Positions 36,037-44,381 are shown, numbered from the stretch's first letter. The stretch: 64,000 bases of DNA from Antarcticimicrobium sp. (GCF_029212575.1 NZ_JARGPK010000036.1:1-64000); one strand, 5' to 3'. Translations and numbers: made by a program. The notes: generated by a model from the sequence alone, not told the origin.

Positions 36037-37248
36037 CTATGCCACCTGTTTGCGGATCAGATCGAGAAACCGCGCCTGGGTCGGCGTCGGACGCCAGTTG
36101 GCCCTGTATGTCAGGCCGATGGGGCGGGCGCTGTCGCCCAGGTCGATGGGCAGCGGCGCCATGATGCCGTATTGCTGCTCGACCACGATCTGCTTGTGCG
36201 ACATGATGGTGATGTAGTCGCCCCGCATCATCAGCCCCCGGACCAGCACCAGCGAATTGGCCACCACCCGCACCGGCGTGTCGGGCAATTGCGGGATGCG
36301 CAGGCTTTCATAGAGATAGCTGCCGGTGGGCGTCGGCTGGGGCGGCGCGATCCAGGGATAGGCCAGGGTATCCTCGAGCGTGAGGTTCGGCTTGCTCGCC
36401 AGCGGATGGGCGCGCGCGGCGACCACCGAGAGCGTATCCGAAAACAGCGGCTCCTGCACCACGTCGTCGGCCGGTGCCGGATCGCGCAGGGCGCCGATCA
36501 GCAGGTCAAGCTCGCCAAAGCGCAGGTCGCGCAGCAGGGTGCCATAGGGGCCGTCCACGCAGTGCAGTTGCAGCTGCCCCTCGCTCTCGCTGAGCAGCTC
36601 GTCGATTGCGGCCGGCAGGATCGCGGTGCGCGACAGCGGCATCGCGCCGACCGCGATCCGGGTGGAGTCGCGGCCGAGGTATTCGCCCACCTCGTAATGC
36701 CCCTGCCGGATCTCGGCCCGGGCCAGCCGCACGTCGTGGGCGAATGCCTCGGCTGCGGGCGTCAGCATCACGCCGCGCCGGACCGGTTCGTAGAACACCA
36801 GACCGGAAAGCCGTTCGAGATCGCGGGCGGCGCGGTGCACGGCAGGTTGCGAGACGCCAAGCTGTTGCGCGGCATGGCTGAAGTTTCCGGTCTGGGCCAC
36901 GGCGGTGAGCGCGCGCAACTGCACCGAGGTGGTCAACCGGTGGAAATCCCGCCGCCCGGCGGGGCCGGGGCGCGGCGCCTTCTTGCGCGCCTGCCGCTCG
37001 CCCTCTTTCAGCAGATCGAGCGCGCGATCGACCCGGCGCAGAAAGATCTCGCCCACCTCGGTCGGGAACATCCCCTCGGGCCGGCGGTCGAACAGGCGCG
37101 CCGACAGCGCCGCCTCCAGCTTGGCCACGGCCTGGGTCACCGCCGGCTGCGACAGGTGGACCGCCGCGGCGGCCAGATTGATGCGGTGCTGCGCCGCCAC
37201 CTCCTGCACCGCCAGAAGGTGGCGCACGTTCGGAAACAGAAAATCCAC
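36037..37248 (-). CDS. LysR-type regulator with two tandem DNA-binding domains
   Basis: 403 residues from a GTG at 37248 (VDFLFPNVRHLL, after GAGGGC). Two LysR-type winged HTH domains: residues 7-66 with LSQPAVTQAVAKLE, and 108-167 with VSQPAVHRAARDLE. A basic linker (KKAPRPGPAGRR) separates them. A single ligand-binding domain follows (about 190-400, RIAVGAMPLSRTAILPAAI). Normal LysR proteins are about 300 residues with one HTH. It lies between the two lig arms and is divergent from ligI, so it is the likely regulator of the aromatic cluster, perhaps responding to protocatechuate or a ring-cleavage product. Confidence 0.9.
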   Translation of the reverse strand: MDFLFPNVRHLLAVQEVAAQHRINLAAAAVHLSQPAVTQAVAKLEAALSARLFDRRPEGMFPTEVGEIFLRRVDRALDLLKEGERQARKKAPRPGPAGRRDFHRLTTSVQLRALTAVAQTGNFSHAAQQLGVSQPAVHRAARDLERLSGLVFYEPVRRGVMLTPAAEAFAHDVRLARAEIRQGHYEVGEYLGRDSTRIAVGAMPLSRTAILPAAIDELLSESEGQLQLHCVDGPYGTLLRDLRFGELDLLIGALRDPAPADDVVQEPLFSDTLSVVAARAHPLASKPNLTLEDTLAYPWIAPPQPTPTGSYLYESLRIPQLPDTPVRVVANSLVLVRGLMMRGDYITIMSHKQIVVEQQYGIMAPLPIDLGDSARPIGLTYRANWRPTPTQARFLDLIRKQVA

Positions 37249-37272
37249 GGAATGCCCTCGAAATCCACAACA

Positions 37273-37302
37273 TCTATAACATAAACCAATCCCCGTTTCC
37301 AA
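37273..37302 (-). promoter_or_regulatory. Candidate promoter of the tandem-HTH regulator
   Basis: On the minus strand TTGGAA (37302-37297) and TATAGA (37278-37273) are separated by 18 bp in a locally AT-rich patch. They lie 25 bp upstream of the GTG start. No clear T-N11-A site could be fixed in the 139-bp divergent region. Confidence 0.4.
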
Positions 37303-37387
37303 GCTTCCAACTGGCGCATCCGGGCCCGGCCAGCCTATTGTCCCGGCAAGCCCGGATGCGGCCCCGAAAGACCAAGGAGAGCGCCAG

Positions 37388-38266
37388 ATGGATCCCGATT
37401 ACCTGCCCTTCCACCCCAGCCCCAAGGTGCCCGATTTCACGCCGCCGGCGGGGGCGGTCGATGCCCATTGCCACGTCTTCGGCCCGGCCGACAGGTTTCC
37501 CTATTCGCCGAAACGCAAATACACCCCCTGCGACGCGCCCAAGGAAAAGCTGTTCGCCCTGCGCGACCACCTGGGATTTTCGCGCAACGTGATCGTGCAG
37601 GCCTCGTGCCACGGCACCGACAACGCCGCGCTGGTCGATGCGCTGGAGACCGCCGGCGATCTGGCGCGCGGTGTCGCCGTGGTCTCGCCCGATGTGAGCG
37701 ACGAGGAGCTGCGCGAGATGGATGTCGCCGGGGTGCGCGCGGTGCGCTTCAACTTCGTCAAGCGGCTGGTCGATGCCACCCCGAAAGAGGTGTTCACCGG
37801 CATTGCCGAACGCATCGCCAGGCTGGGCTGGCATATCGTGGTCTATTTCGAGGCCCCCGACCTTGAGGAGTTGATCCTCTTCCTCGAAAGCCTGCCGACC
37901 GTGATCGTGGTCGATCACATGGGCCGCCCGGACGTGAGCAACGGCGTGGATCATCCTGATTTCCAGCGCTTTGTCGATCTTCTGGCGCGCAACGACAACA
38001 TCTGGACCAAGGTGAGCTGCCCGGAGCGGCTGACCGTCGCGGGTCCGCCCTATGACGACGTGGTGCCCTTTGCCCGCCACCTGGTCGAGCGGTTTTCCGA
38101 CCGCGTGCTCTGGGGCACCGACTGGCCGCATCCGAACATGAAATCGCATGTGCCCGACGACGGGCAACTGGTGGACGTGATCCCCCGGATCGCCCCCACC
38201 GAGGCGCTGCAACAGGCGCTGCTGATCGACAACCCGATGCGGCTTTACTGGCCGGACCGGGCCTGA
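37388..38266 (+). CDS. ligI: 2-pyrone-4,6-dicarboxylate hydrolase LigI (amidohydrolase)
   Basis: 292 residues, ATG after AAGGAGAGCG. The N-terminal metal-site motif VDAHCHVFGPADRFPYS and the C-terminal LWGTDWPHPN are characteristic of LigI in the amidohydrolase superfamily. The middle VIVVDHMGRPD fits as well. It opens the pyrone ring made by LigC. First gene of the plus-strand arm, divergent from the LysR regulator, followed by a second LigAB pair. Confidence 0.92.
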   Translation: MDPDYLPFHPSPKVPDFTPPAGAVDAHCHVFGPADRFPYSPKRKYTPCDAPKEKLFALRDHLGFSRNVIVQASCHGTDNAALVDALETAGDLARGVAVVSPDVSDEELREMDVAGVRAVRFNFVKRLVDATPKEVFTGIAERIARLGWHIVVYFEAPDLEELILFLESLPTVIVVDHMGRPDVSNGVDHPDFQRFVDLLARNDNIWTKVSCPERLTVAGPPYDDVVPFARHLVERFSDRVLWGTDWPHPNMKSHVPDDGQLVDVIPRIAPTEALQQALLIDNPMRLYWPDRA

Positions 38267-38280
38267 GCGGAGGAAAGACG

Positions 38281-38640
38281 ATGGATATTACCGAGTTCGA
38301 CCATCACAGCCCGATCCCGGGCACCACGGTGTTCGACGGCAGGATGGCGATGAAGGGCTATGCGCTGAACAAGATGTGCTATTCCTTCAACGGGGCCGAA
38401 GCGCGGGAGGAATACCTTGCCGATCCAGAGGCCTATATGGAGAAGTTCGGCCTGAACGACGAGCAAAAGCAGGCCTGCCGCGACAAGAACGTGCTGGCCC
38501 TGATCGCCGCTGGCGGCAACATCTACTACCTTGCCAAGTTTGCCGGCATCTACCGGCTGGACGTGCAGGACATCGGCGCCCAGCAGACCGGCATGACCAA
38601 GGAAGACTTCAAGGAAAAACTCCGGAAAGCGGGAGACTGA
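38281..38640 (+). CDS. LigA-like alpha subunit of a second extradiol dioxygenase
   Basis: 119 residues, ATG after GGAGGAAAG. LigA-family pattern: GTTVFDGRMAMKGYALNKMC, EEYLADPEAYMEKFGLNDEQ and LIAAGGNIYYLAKFAG. It differs clearly from the minus-strand LigA, so this is an old paralogue and not a recent copy. It pairs with the LigB-like gene 2 bp downstream. It may serve protocatechuate, gallate or a methylated analogue. Confidence 0.88.
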   Translation: MDITEFDHHSPIPGTTVFDGRMAMKGYALNKMCYSFNGAEAREEYLADPEAYMEKFGLNDEQKQACRDKNVLALIAAGGNIYYLAKFAGIYRLDVQDIGAQQTGMTKEDFKEKLRKAGD

Positions 38641-38642
38641 CC

Positions 38643-39491
38643 ATGGCCAAGATTCTGGGTGGGCTGACCACCTCGCATATCCCCGCCGTCGGCAACGCGA
38701 TCCACAACGGGCTGTTCGACGATCCCTATTGGAAGCCGTTCTTCGACGGCTATCCGCCGATCCGCGACTGGTTGGATGAACACAAGCCCGACCTCGCGAT
38801 CAACATCTACAACGATCACGGGCTTGGCTTCTTCCTCGACAAGATGCCGACCTTTGCCATCGGGGCGGCGCATGAGTATCGCAACGAGGACGAGGGCTGG
38901 GGCATTCCGCAGCTGCCGCCCTTTCCCGGCGCGCCGGAGGTGAGCTGGCACATCATCGAGAGCATGGTCGAGCAGGAGTTCGACATCACCTCTTGCCAGG
39001 AGCTGGCGGTGGATCACGGGTTCGTGGTGCCGATGCAGCTGTTCTGGCCCGGCGCGCCGGGCAATTCGGACATGCCGCGCAGCATCCCGATCAGCGCCAA
39101 CACCGTGCAACACCCGATCCCGACGCTGAAACGGGCGCTGGATTTCGGCAAGGCGCTGCGCCGGGCGATCGAAAGCTACCCCGAGGATCTCAAGGTGGTG
39201 GTGCTGGGCACCGGCGGGCTGAGCCATCAGCTTGACGGCGAACGGGCGGGGTTCATCAACAAGGAATTCGACCAGTACTGCATGGAAAAGATCGTCGACG
39301 ATCCCGAGGCGCTGACGAAAATCAGCCGGATGGAACTGGTCGAGAAGGCCGGCGCCCAGGGCACCGAGTTCCTGATGTGGATGATGATGCGCGGCGCATT
39401 GGGCGACAAGGTGGTACGGCGGCATTCCAACTATCACATCCCGATCTCGAACACCGGGGCGGGCACCATGCTGCTGGAATGCGTCGAGTGA
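38643..39491 (+). CDS. LigB-like beta subunit of a second extradiol dioxygenase
   Basis: 282 residues. Expected iron ligands H12 (TTSHIPA), H59 (IYNDHG) and E242 (GTEFLMWMMM), and catalytic His 195 (TGGLSHQLD), are present. They match LigB numbering as well as the first copy or better. It differs from the first LigB in the central part (FFLDKMPTFAIGAAHEYRNE, FWPGAPGNSDMPRSI), where substrate contacts are likely. Protocatechuate or gallate 4,5-dioxygenase is the best call; the substrate is unresolved. Confidence 0.88.
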   Translation: MAKILGGLTTSHIPAVGNAIHNGLFDDPYWKPFFDGYPPIRDWLDEHKPDLAINIYNDHGLGFFLDKMPTFAIGAAHEYRNEDEGWGIPQLPPFPGAPEVSWHIIESMVEQEFDITSCQELAVDHGFVVPMQLFWPGAPGNSDMPRSIPISANTVQHPIPTLKRALDFGKALRRAIESYPEDLKVVVLGTGGLSHQLDGERAGFINKEFDQYCMEKIVDDPEALTKISRMELVEKAGAQGTEFLMWMMMRGALGDKVVRRHSNYHIPISNTGAGTMLLECVE

Positions 39492-39528
39492 TCTGAGCGG
39501 ATTGCACTGGGGGCGCTGCCCCCGTCGC

Positions 39529-39570
39529 CTGCGGCGCCTCCCCCGGAGTATTTCGCGCCAGAAAAAGGAA
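39529..39570 (+). repeat. Recurring GGAGTATTT-type intergenic element, copy B
   Basis: CTGCGGCGCCTCCCCCGGAG continues with TATTTCGCGCCAGAAAAAGG. It lies 38 bp after the second LigB stop, in the same orientation, and is preceded by a G-run/C-run hairpin (GGGGGCGCTGCCCCC, 39508-39522). Confidence 0.65.
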
Positions 39571-39611
39571 CCGGCGTCCATGGCGGCGCTGGTTCCCGTG
39601 CGTTTGCGGGC

Positions 39612-39617
39612 TATAAT
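39612..39617 (+). promoter_or_regulatory. Perfect -10 box upstream of CbiX-like gene
   Basis: TATAAT at 39612-39617, 33 bp before the ATG at 39651. A matching -35 is weak (TGGTTC at 39590). The box suggests a separate promoter for the chelatase gene and not read-through from the lig arm. Confidence 0.45.
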
Positions 39618-39650
39618 GTGGGTCCCGGCGAGCGAGAGAATACCCCGACC

Positions 39651-40349
39651 ATGACAGATGCCCCCGCGCTGAGCGCCCTGATCGTCTCCCATGGCCAACC
39701 CTCGGACCCGGAGCCGCCCGAGGCGGCGCTGGCCGCGCTGGCCGGGCGGGTTCAAACCCACATGCCCGGCCGTGCGGTCGGCTCGGCCACGCTGGCCGCG
39801 CCCGGCACGCTGGAGGTGGCGCTGGAGCGGCTGGCGCCCGGCGGGGCGATCTACCCGTTCTTCATGGCCGACGGCATCTTCGTGCGCAAGACCCTGCCGG
39901 CGCGGCTGGGCGGGCATCCGGCGCGGGTGCTGGCGCCGCTGGGGCGCGACCCAAACCTGTCGGCGCTGGCGGCGCGACATCTGGTGGCGGAATGCGCGGC
40001 GCGCGGCTGGAGGCCGGAGGAGGCCTCGCTCCTGATCGCGGCGCATGGATCGGCGCGGGGGCCGCGCGCGGCGGCGGCGGCACGGGATTTCGGTGCAGCA
40101 CTGACCGCACTCTGGCCGGGATCGGCCCCCCTGTTCGGCTTTGTCGAGGAGGCCCCGACTTTGGCCGAGGCGGCGCGGGATCTGCCCGCGCGCACGCTCT
40201 GCCTGCCGTTCTTTGCCGCCGAGGGCGGGCATTACCGCGAAGACGTGCCGGAGGCGCTGGAGGCGGCCCGGTTCGCCGGCGCGCTGCTGCCGCCGCTGGG
40301 CCAGCACCCAGGGGTGCCGGCGCTGATCGCGGCCGCGCTGGGGGGCTGA
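39651..40349 (+). CDS. CbiX/SirB-type chelatase-like protein
   Basis: 232 residues from MTDAPALSALIVSHGQPSDP. Two half-domains of the CbiX fold are seen, with LIVSHGQPSDPEPPE and LLIAAHGSARGPRAAA, each holding the His-Gly of the metal/porphyrin site, plus YPFFMADGIFVRKTLP and CLPFFAAEGGHYREDVPEAL. Family members insert Co or Fe into sirohydrochlorin. No cobalamin or siroheme genes are adjacent, so the metal is unknown. It converges on chrR. Confidence 0.85.
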   Translation: MTDAPALSALIVSHGQPSDPEPPEAALAALAGRVQTHMPGRAVGSATLAAPGTLEVALERLAPGGAIYPFFMADGIFVRKTLPARLGGHPARVLAPLGRDPNLSALAARHLVAECAARGWRPEEASLLIAAHGSARGPRAAAAARDFGAALTALWPGSAPLFGFVEEAPTLAEAARDLPARTLCLPFFAAEGGHYREDVPEALEAARFAGALLPPLGQHPGVPALIAAALGG

Positions 40350-40362
40350 CCGCGCCGCCGGG

Positions 40363-40998
40363 TCAGATCCGGAAGATCGGTTGCAGCAGGCGCGGGATCA
40401 GGCTGCTGAACCGCAGCGGCGCGTCGGTGGCGGCGAGACAGATGCAATCGGCCCCCGCCCCGGCCACCGGGGTATGTTCCAGCGTATCGTCGGCAATCTC
40501 GACGTCGCCGACGCGGAACTGGCCGGCCTCGTCGCTGAAACTGCCCTGCAGCACCAGTGTCAGCTCAAGGCCGTTGTGGCCGTGGTCTGGCACCGCCTGA
40601 CCTGCGGGGATGTAGAGCAGCCGCGCGCTGCCGGCCTCTCCGGCGCTCAGGATGGTCTGACGCACGCCGCCGCCCAGCCGTTTCCAGCGCGGTGGACGGC
40701 CCTTCAGCGCCGCCATCACCGGGCCGGGATAGGCGCCGGAGCGGCGGAAGACGGGTTCAGGCTCGAAAGGGGTGTCCAGCAGTTCCATCAGCCCGGATTT
40801 GAGATCGGGTGACAGCGCCTCGGGCGCGGTGTCTTCCAGCAGGGCCCCGCCCAGGACCTCATGCGCCCCGAAGCTCGCCCGGCAGTCATCGCAAAGCGAC
40901 AGATGCGTCGCCACGACCAGCGCAAAGGGATGCTCCAGTGCCCCGGCGGCATAGGCCGCGAGAATGGGCTCGGGGATATGGTGGGTAATCGTGTTCAT
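40363..40998 (-). CDS. chrR: Anti-sigma factor ChrR
   Basis: 211 residues. The N-terminal zinc-binding anti-sigma domain has H6, H32, C36 and C39 (THLSLCDDC). The C-terminal cupin domain has GQAVPDHGHNGLELTLVLQG and a later DDTLEHTPV His. In Rhodobacter sphaeroides ChrR holds RpoE and releases it on singlet oxygen. The gene overlaps the rpoE stop by four bases (ATGA), as expected for a sigma/anti-sigma pair. Confidence 0.94.
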   Translation of the reverse strand: MNTITHHIPEPILAAYAAGALEHPFALVVATHLSLCDDCRASFGAHEVLGGALLEDTAPEALSPDLKSGLMELLDTPFEPEPVFRRSGAYPGPVMAALKGRPPRWKRLGGGVRQTILSAGEAGSARLLYIPAGQAVPDHGHNGLELTLVLQGSFSDEAGQFRVGDVEIADDTLEHTPVAGAGADCICLAATDAPLRFSSLIPRLLQPIFRI

Positions 40999-41642
40999 GG
41001 CTCTCGGATACTCTTCAATTCGTGTCGCAGCCGGTCCAGGCCAAGGCGGATCCGTGATTTGATCGTGCCCAGCGGCAGGCCGGTCTGATGTTTGATCTGC
41101 TGATGGGTCAGTTCGCCCAGATAGGCCTTTTCGATCATCTCGCGCTGCTCGGGCTTGAGCCGTGCCAGCGCCCGTTTGAGCTGTGACGTTTCCTGTTCCA
41201 GCGCGACGACCTGGCCTGCGTCCGGTTCGCTTTCGGGCTCATGCGCCAGCGCCTCGGGCAGCGGCCGGTTCTCGCGCCGCATCTTGTCGATCTGGCGGTT
41301 GCGCGCGATCTGGTAGATCCAGCTTGAGACCTGGGCGCGCTCGGGGTCGAACATTGCGGCCTTGCGCCAGACTGTCAGCATGACCTCCTGCACCACCTCC
41401 TCGGCCTGGCCCGAGCCGATGCCGCCGCGCATCACGAAATGCTTGAGCCGGGGCGCGAAGAAATCGAACAGCGCGGCAAAGGCCGCCTTGTCCCGATTGT
41501 CCCGGACGGCGATCATCCACAGGGTCTGCTCGGACATCTTCGGCTCGGCTTTCACCGCGGTGCGATCTTTCCCCGCCCGGCCCGGCGCAGGGGGTGCGGG
41601 CGGGGTGGACGGCCTGTCGAGGGTTTCACTTTGCATCAGCAT
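40995..41642 (-). CDS. rpoE: ECF sigma factor RpoE (RpoE-ChrR type)
   Basis: Up to 215 residues from the ATG at 41642. Region 2 (FDFFAPRLKHFVMRGGIGSG, VVQEVMLTVWRKAAMFDP, SSWIYQIARNRQIDKMRREN) and region 4 (LKPEQREMIEKAYLGELTHQ, LPLGTIKSRIRLGLDRLRHE) are clear. The first 35 residues are Pro-rich and lack homology. The promoter seen at 41651-41676 would start RNA only 0-3 bp before this ATG, so an internal start at 41537 (MSEQTLWMIAVRD, 180 residues, as in known RpoE) may be the true one. It responds to singlet oxygen through ChrR. Confidence 0.93.
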   Translation of the reverse strand: MLMQSETLDRPSTPPAPPAPGRAGKDRTAVKAEPKMSEQTLWMIAVRDNRDKAAFAALFDFFAPRLKHFVMRGGIGSGQAEEVVQEVMLTVWRKAAMFDPERAQVSSWIYQIARNRQIDKMRRENRPLPEALAHEPESEPDAGQVVALEQETSQLKRALARLKPEQREMIEKAYLGELTHQQIKHQTGLPLGTIKSRIRLGLDRLRHELKSIREP

Positions 41643-41650
41643 ACCCCGGA

Positions 41651-41676
41651 TACGCGGCTTTGAAACAGCCGGATCA
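41651..41676 (-). promoter_or_regulatory. RpoE-type promoter of rpoE-chrR
   Basis: On the minus strand TGATCC (41676-41671), 16 bp, then CGTA (41654-41651). TGATCC is the known -35 of Rhodobacter RpoE promoters. It predicts autoregulation of rpoE-chrR. A mirror copy faces the other way 5 bp off. Confidence 0.75.
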
Positions 41677-41681
41677 AAAAA

Positions 41682-41707
41682 TGATCCGGTTCTTCAAGGG
41701 CCGCGTA
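41682..41707 (+). promoter_or_regulatory. RpoE-type promoter of the flavoenzyme operon
   Basis: TGATCC (41682-41687), 16 bp, CGTA (41704-41707). Ten of the 16 spacer bases match the mirror promoter, and CCGGATCA/TGATCCGG form an 8-bp inverted repeat around AAAAA. It lies 31 bp upstream of the flavoenzyme ATG. Confidence 0.75.
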
Positions 41708-41738
41708 CTCCTTTCATGTAAACCAGGGCGAGGGCAGG

Positions 41739-43037
41739 ATGACATTTCACGACGATCGGATCGCGGCGCAGCGGATCGCCATCATCGGCGGCGGGATCTC
41801 CGGGCTGGCCGCCGCCTATCTGTTGGCCCCGCGCCACGCGGTCACCCTGTACGAGGCAGCGCCTCGGTTGGGCGGCCATGCCCGCACCATCCTGGCGGGC
41901 CGCAACGGCGATCAGCCGGTCGATACCGGGTTCATCGTGTTCAACGATGCCAATTACCCGCATCTGACCGCCATGTTCGATGCGTTGGGCGTGCCGGTCG
42001 AGAACAGCGACATGAGCTTTGGCGCCACCATCGACGGCGGCCGGATCGAATACGGGCTGAAAACGCTGTCCGCCCTCTTTGCCCAGCGCCGCAACATTAC
42101 CCGGCCCGGCTTTGCCCGGATGATCCGCGACATCCTGCGGTTCAACGCCCATTCCGAGCGCGCGGCGATGGATGACAGCGCCACCGTGGGCGATCTGATG
42201 CAAGAGCTACGGCTGGGGCGCTGGTTCCAGGAGTATTACCTGACCCCGCTCTGCGGCGCGATCTGGTCGACGCCGACGGAACAGATCCGCAGTTTTCCGG
42301 CGCGGTCTCTGGTGCAGTTCTTTCGCAACCACGCCCTGCTCTCGACGCGCAACCAGCACCAGTGGAAGACCGTCTCGGGCGGGTCGATCGAATATGTCCG
42401 CCGGCTCGAGGCGCACCTGCGCGCGCGCGGCGTGGCGATCCGCAGCGGCACCCCGGTGCAGGCCGTCACGCGCGACGGCACGCAGAGCACGATCCGCACC
42501 GCGCACGCCCCGCAAGAGCGGTTCGATCACGTCATCTTCGCCTGCCATTCCGACGATGCGCTGCGCCTGCTGGAGCGCCCGACCGGAGCCGAGACCTCGG
42601 CGCTGTCCAACCTCACCTACCAGGACAACCACATGGTGCTGCACCGCGACACCGAACAGATGCCGCGCCGCCGAGCGGTCTGGTCCAGCTGGGTTTACCA
42701 GGCCGACAGCGCAACCGTGCGGGACCGGATCGGCGTCACCTACTGGATGAACCGGCTGCAGAACATCCCCGAGGATGATCCGCTTTTCGTCACCCTGAAC
42801 CCGGCCCGCCCGGTGGACTCGCGGTTGATCTATGACCAGACCACCTTTCGCCACCCGGTGTTCGACCACGCCGCCCTGCGCGCTCAGCGGGAATTGACCA
42901 CGATCCAGGGCGACAACAACACCTGGTTCGCCGGCGCCTATACCCGCCACGGCTTTCACGAGGACGGCATCCTGAGCGCGGTGAAGATCGCCCGCGCGCT
43001 GGAGGGCACGCCCGAGACCGAGACGCAGGCGGCATGA
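41739..43037 (+). CDS. FAD-dependent amine oxidase-like protein of the RpoE regulon
   Basis: 432 residues. An N-terminal FAD motif (RIAIIGGGISGLAAAYLLA) and the second block PRLGGHARTILAG identify a flavin amine oxidase/desaturase-like protein. The C-terminus carries NTWFAGAYTRHGFHEDGILS, typical of the family member found beside DUF1365 genes. In Rhodobacter sphaeroides an RpoE-controlled homologous pair (RSP_1090/RSP_1091) is linked to furan fatty acid formation. The RpoE-type promoter upstream supports the same role here; enzyme activity is inferred. Confidence 0.87.
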   Translation: MTFHDDRIAAQRIAIIGGGISGLAAAYLLAPRHAVTLYEAAPRLGGHARTILAGRNGDQPVDTGFIVFNDANYPHLTAMFDALGVPVENSDMSFGATIDGGRIEYGLKTLSALFAQRRNITRPGFARMIRDILRFNAHSERAAMDDSATVGDLMQELRLGRWFQEYYLTPLCGAIWSTPTEQIRSFPARSLVQFFRNHALLSTRNQHQWKTVSGGSIEYVRRLEAHLRARGVAIRSGTPVQAVTRDGTQSTIRTAHAPQERFDHVIFACHSDDALRLLERPTGAETSALSNLTYQDNHMVLHRDTEQMPRRRAVWSSWVYQADSATVRDRIGVTYWMNRLQNIPEDDPLFVTLNPARPVDSRLIYDQTTFRHPVFDHAALRAQRELTTIQGDNNTWFAGAYTRHGFHEDGILSAVKIARALEGTPETETQAA

Positions 43038-43909
43038 CCCGCTGGCCGGAACATATCGCGGGGGTCACCACCCATGCGCGGCGCGGCGCGATCCGCAACG
43101 CCTTTCGCTATGGTGTCGATTACGTGCTGATCGACCCCGAGGCACGGTGCGGGCCGTGGCTCTTCGCGCGCAACCGCTTCAACCTCGCCTCGGTGCATGA
43201 CTGCGACCACGGCGGGTCGCTCAAGGCCGGGCGCGGGGCGGTCTGGGCGCGTGAGGTGCTGGCCGACCAGGGGCTGCGCGACGCGCGCATCCTGCTGCTG
43301 ACCCAGCCGCGCTTTCTGGGCTACCAGTTCAACCCGGTGAGCTTCTGGCTGGCCTATCGTGGATCGGACCTTGCCGCCGTGATCTGCGAGGTGAACACCC
43401 CCTTCGGCGACCGCCACAGTTACCTGTGCCACCTGCCGGGGTTCGCGCCGATCACCCCCGGGGCCCGGATCGAGGCGCCCAAGCGGCTGCATGTCTCGCC
43501 GTTCCAGGACCGCGAGGGCCAGTACAGCTTTCGCTTTGACATCCGGTCTGACCGGATCGCCATCCGGATTACCCACACGAACGGCACGGAAGGGGTGATC
43601 GCCACCCTGTCCGGGCCGCGCAAACCGGCGACCAGCCCTGGCCTGCTCTCTGGCCTTCTGCGACGCCCGGCGGGGGCGGTTCGCACCATCGTGCTGATCC
43701 ACTGGCAGGCGCTGAAGCTGAAACTCAAGGGCGCGCGCTGGCGCCGCCGCCCCGCCCCCGTGCCCGAGGCGTTGACCGCTTCAACCGGGCCGGCACATGA
43801 CATAAGGAGACACGCTGATGACCGCCGTACTCACGATCCTTCTGGCCGTGCTCCTGCTGGCGCTGATCGCGCGACGGCTGCTGTCCTTTCCGGCGCAGAA
43901 ACCGGCTGA
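43034..43909 (+). CDS. DUF1365 family protein
   Basis: 291 residues to the TGA at 43909, overlapping the upstream stop by four bases. DUF1365 blocks: RRGAIRNAFRYGVDYVLIDP, FNLASVHDCDHGG, LLTQPRFLGYQFNPVSFWLA and NTPFGDRHSYL. Family proteins accompany amine oxidase-like flavoenzymes and cyclopropane fatty-acid enzymes. The last 30 residues (DIRRHADDRRTHDPSGRA...) overlap the next gene by 92 bp in another frame and look non-conserved. A normal protein would end near residue 255, so the tail may come from a lost stop codon. Confidence 0.87.
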   Translation: MTRWPEHIAGVTTHARRGAIRNAFRYGVDYVLIDPEARCGPWLFARNRFNLASVHDCDHGGSLKAGRGAVWAREVLADQGLRDARILLLTQPRFLGYQFNPVSFWLAYRGSDLAAVICEVNTPFGDRHSYLCHLPGFAPITPGARIEAPKRLHVSPFQDREGQYSFRFDIRSDRIAIRITHTNGTEGVIATLSGPRKPATSPGLLSGLLRRPAGAVRTIVLIHWQALKLKLKGARWRRRPAPVPEALTASTGPAHDIRRHADDRRTHDPSGRAPAGADRATAAVLSGAETG

Positions 43910-44381
43910 CTACGCCGCCGCCGGCCCCGCCTTCGAGTTGCGCCGCCACCTGAACGGTCCGCTGACCTGCGACGGCATGATCTACGGGCCCACCGGGCGC
44001 GTCACCTCGCGGTTTTCCGCGCGGATGGAGGGGCGCTGGGATGGCGAGAGCGGGAGGCTGACCGAGGCCTTCGTCTATTCCACCGGATCGCGTCAGGACC
44101 GGGCCTGGGATCTGCGGATCGGCAATGACGGACGTTTCACCGCCACCGCCGAGGACGTGATCGGAGAGGCGCGGGGCGTGATCTCGGGCGCGACGATCCG
44201 TATGACATACCGGCTGCGCCTGCCCGCTGAGGCGGGCGGTCACATTCTGTCGGTCACCGATTGGCTCTACCTCTCTGAGGGCGGCGTGATCCTCAACCGG
44301 TCGCAGTTGCGCAAGTTCGGGATCAAGGTTGCCGAGTTGTTCGCAGTGATGCGCCCGGCAGAGGGAACTAAGATCGGCTGA
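43818..44381 (+). CDS. DUF3833 family protein
   Basis: 187 residues, ATG 8 bp after AAGGAGAC. An N-terminal hydrophobic helix (VLTILLAVLLLALIARRLL) is followed by a beta-rich lipocalin-like domain: FELRRHLNGPLTCDGMIYGP, GRVTSRFSARMEGRWDGESG, VTDWLYLSEGGVILNRSQLR. DUF3833 proteins go with DUF1365 and amine oxidase-like genes, suggesting a membrane-lipid function. Last gene of the RpoE-driven operon. Confidence 0.86.
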   Translation: MTAVLTILLAVLLLALIARRLLSFPAQKPADYAAAGPAFELRRHLNGPLTCDGMIYGPTGRVTSRFSARMEGRWDGESGRLTEAFVYSTGSRQDRAWDLRIGNDGRFTATAEDVIGEARGVISGATIRMTYRLRLPAEAGGHILSVTDWLYLSEGGVILNRSQLRKFGIKVAELFAVMRPAEGTKIG

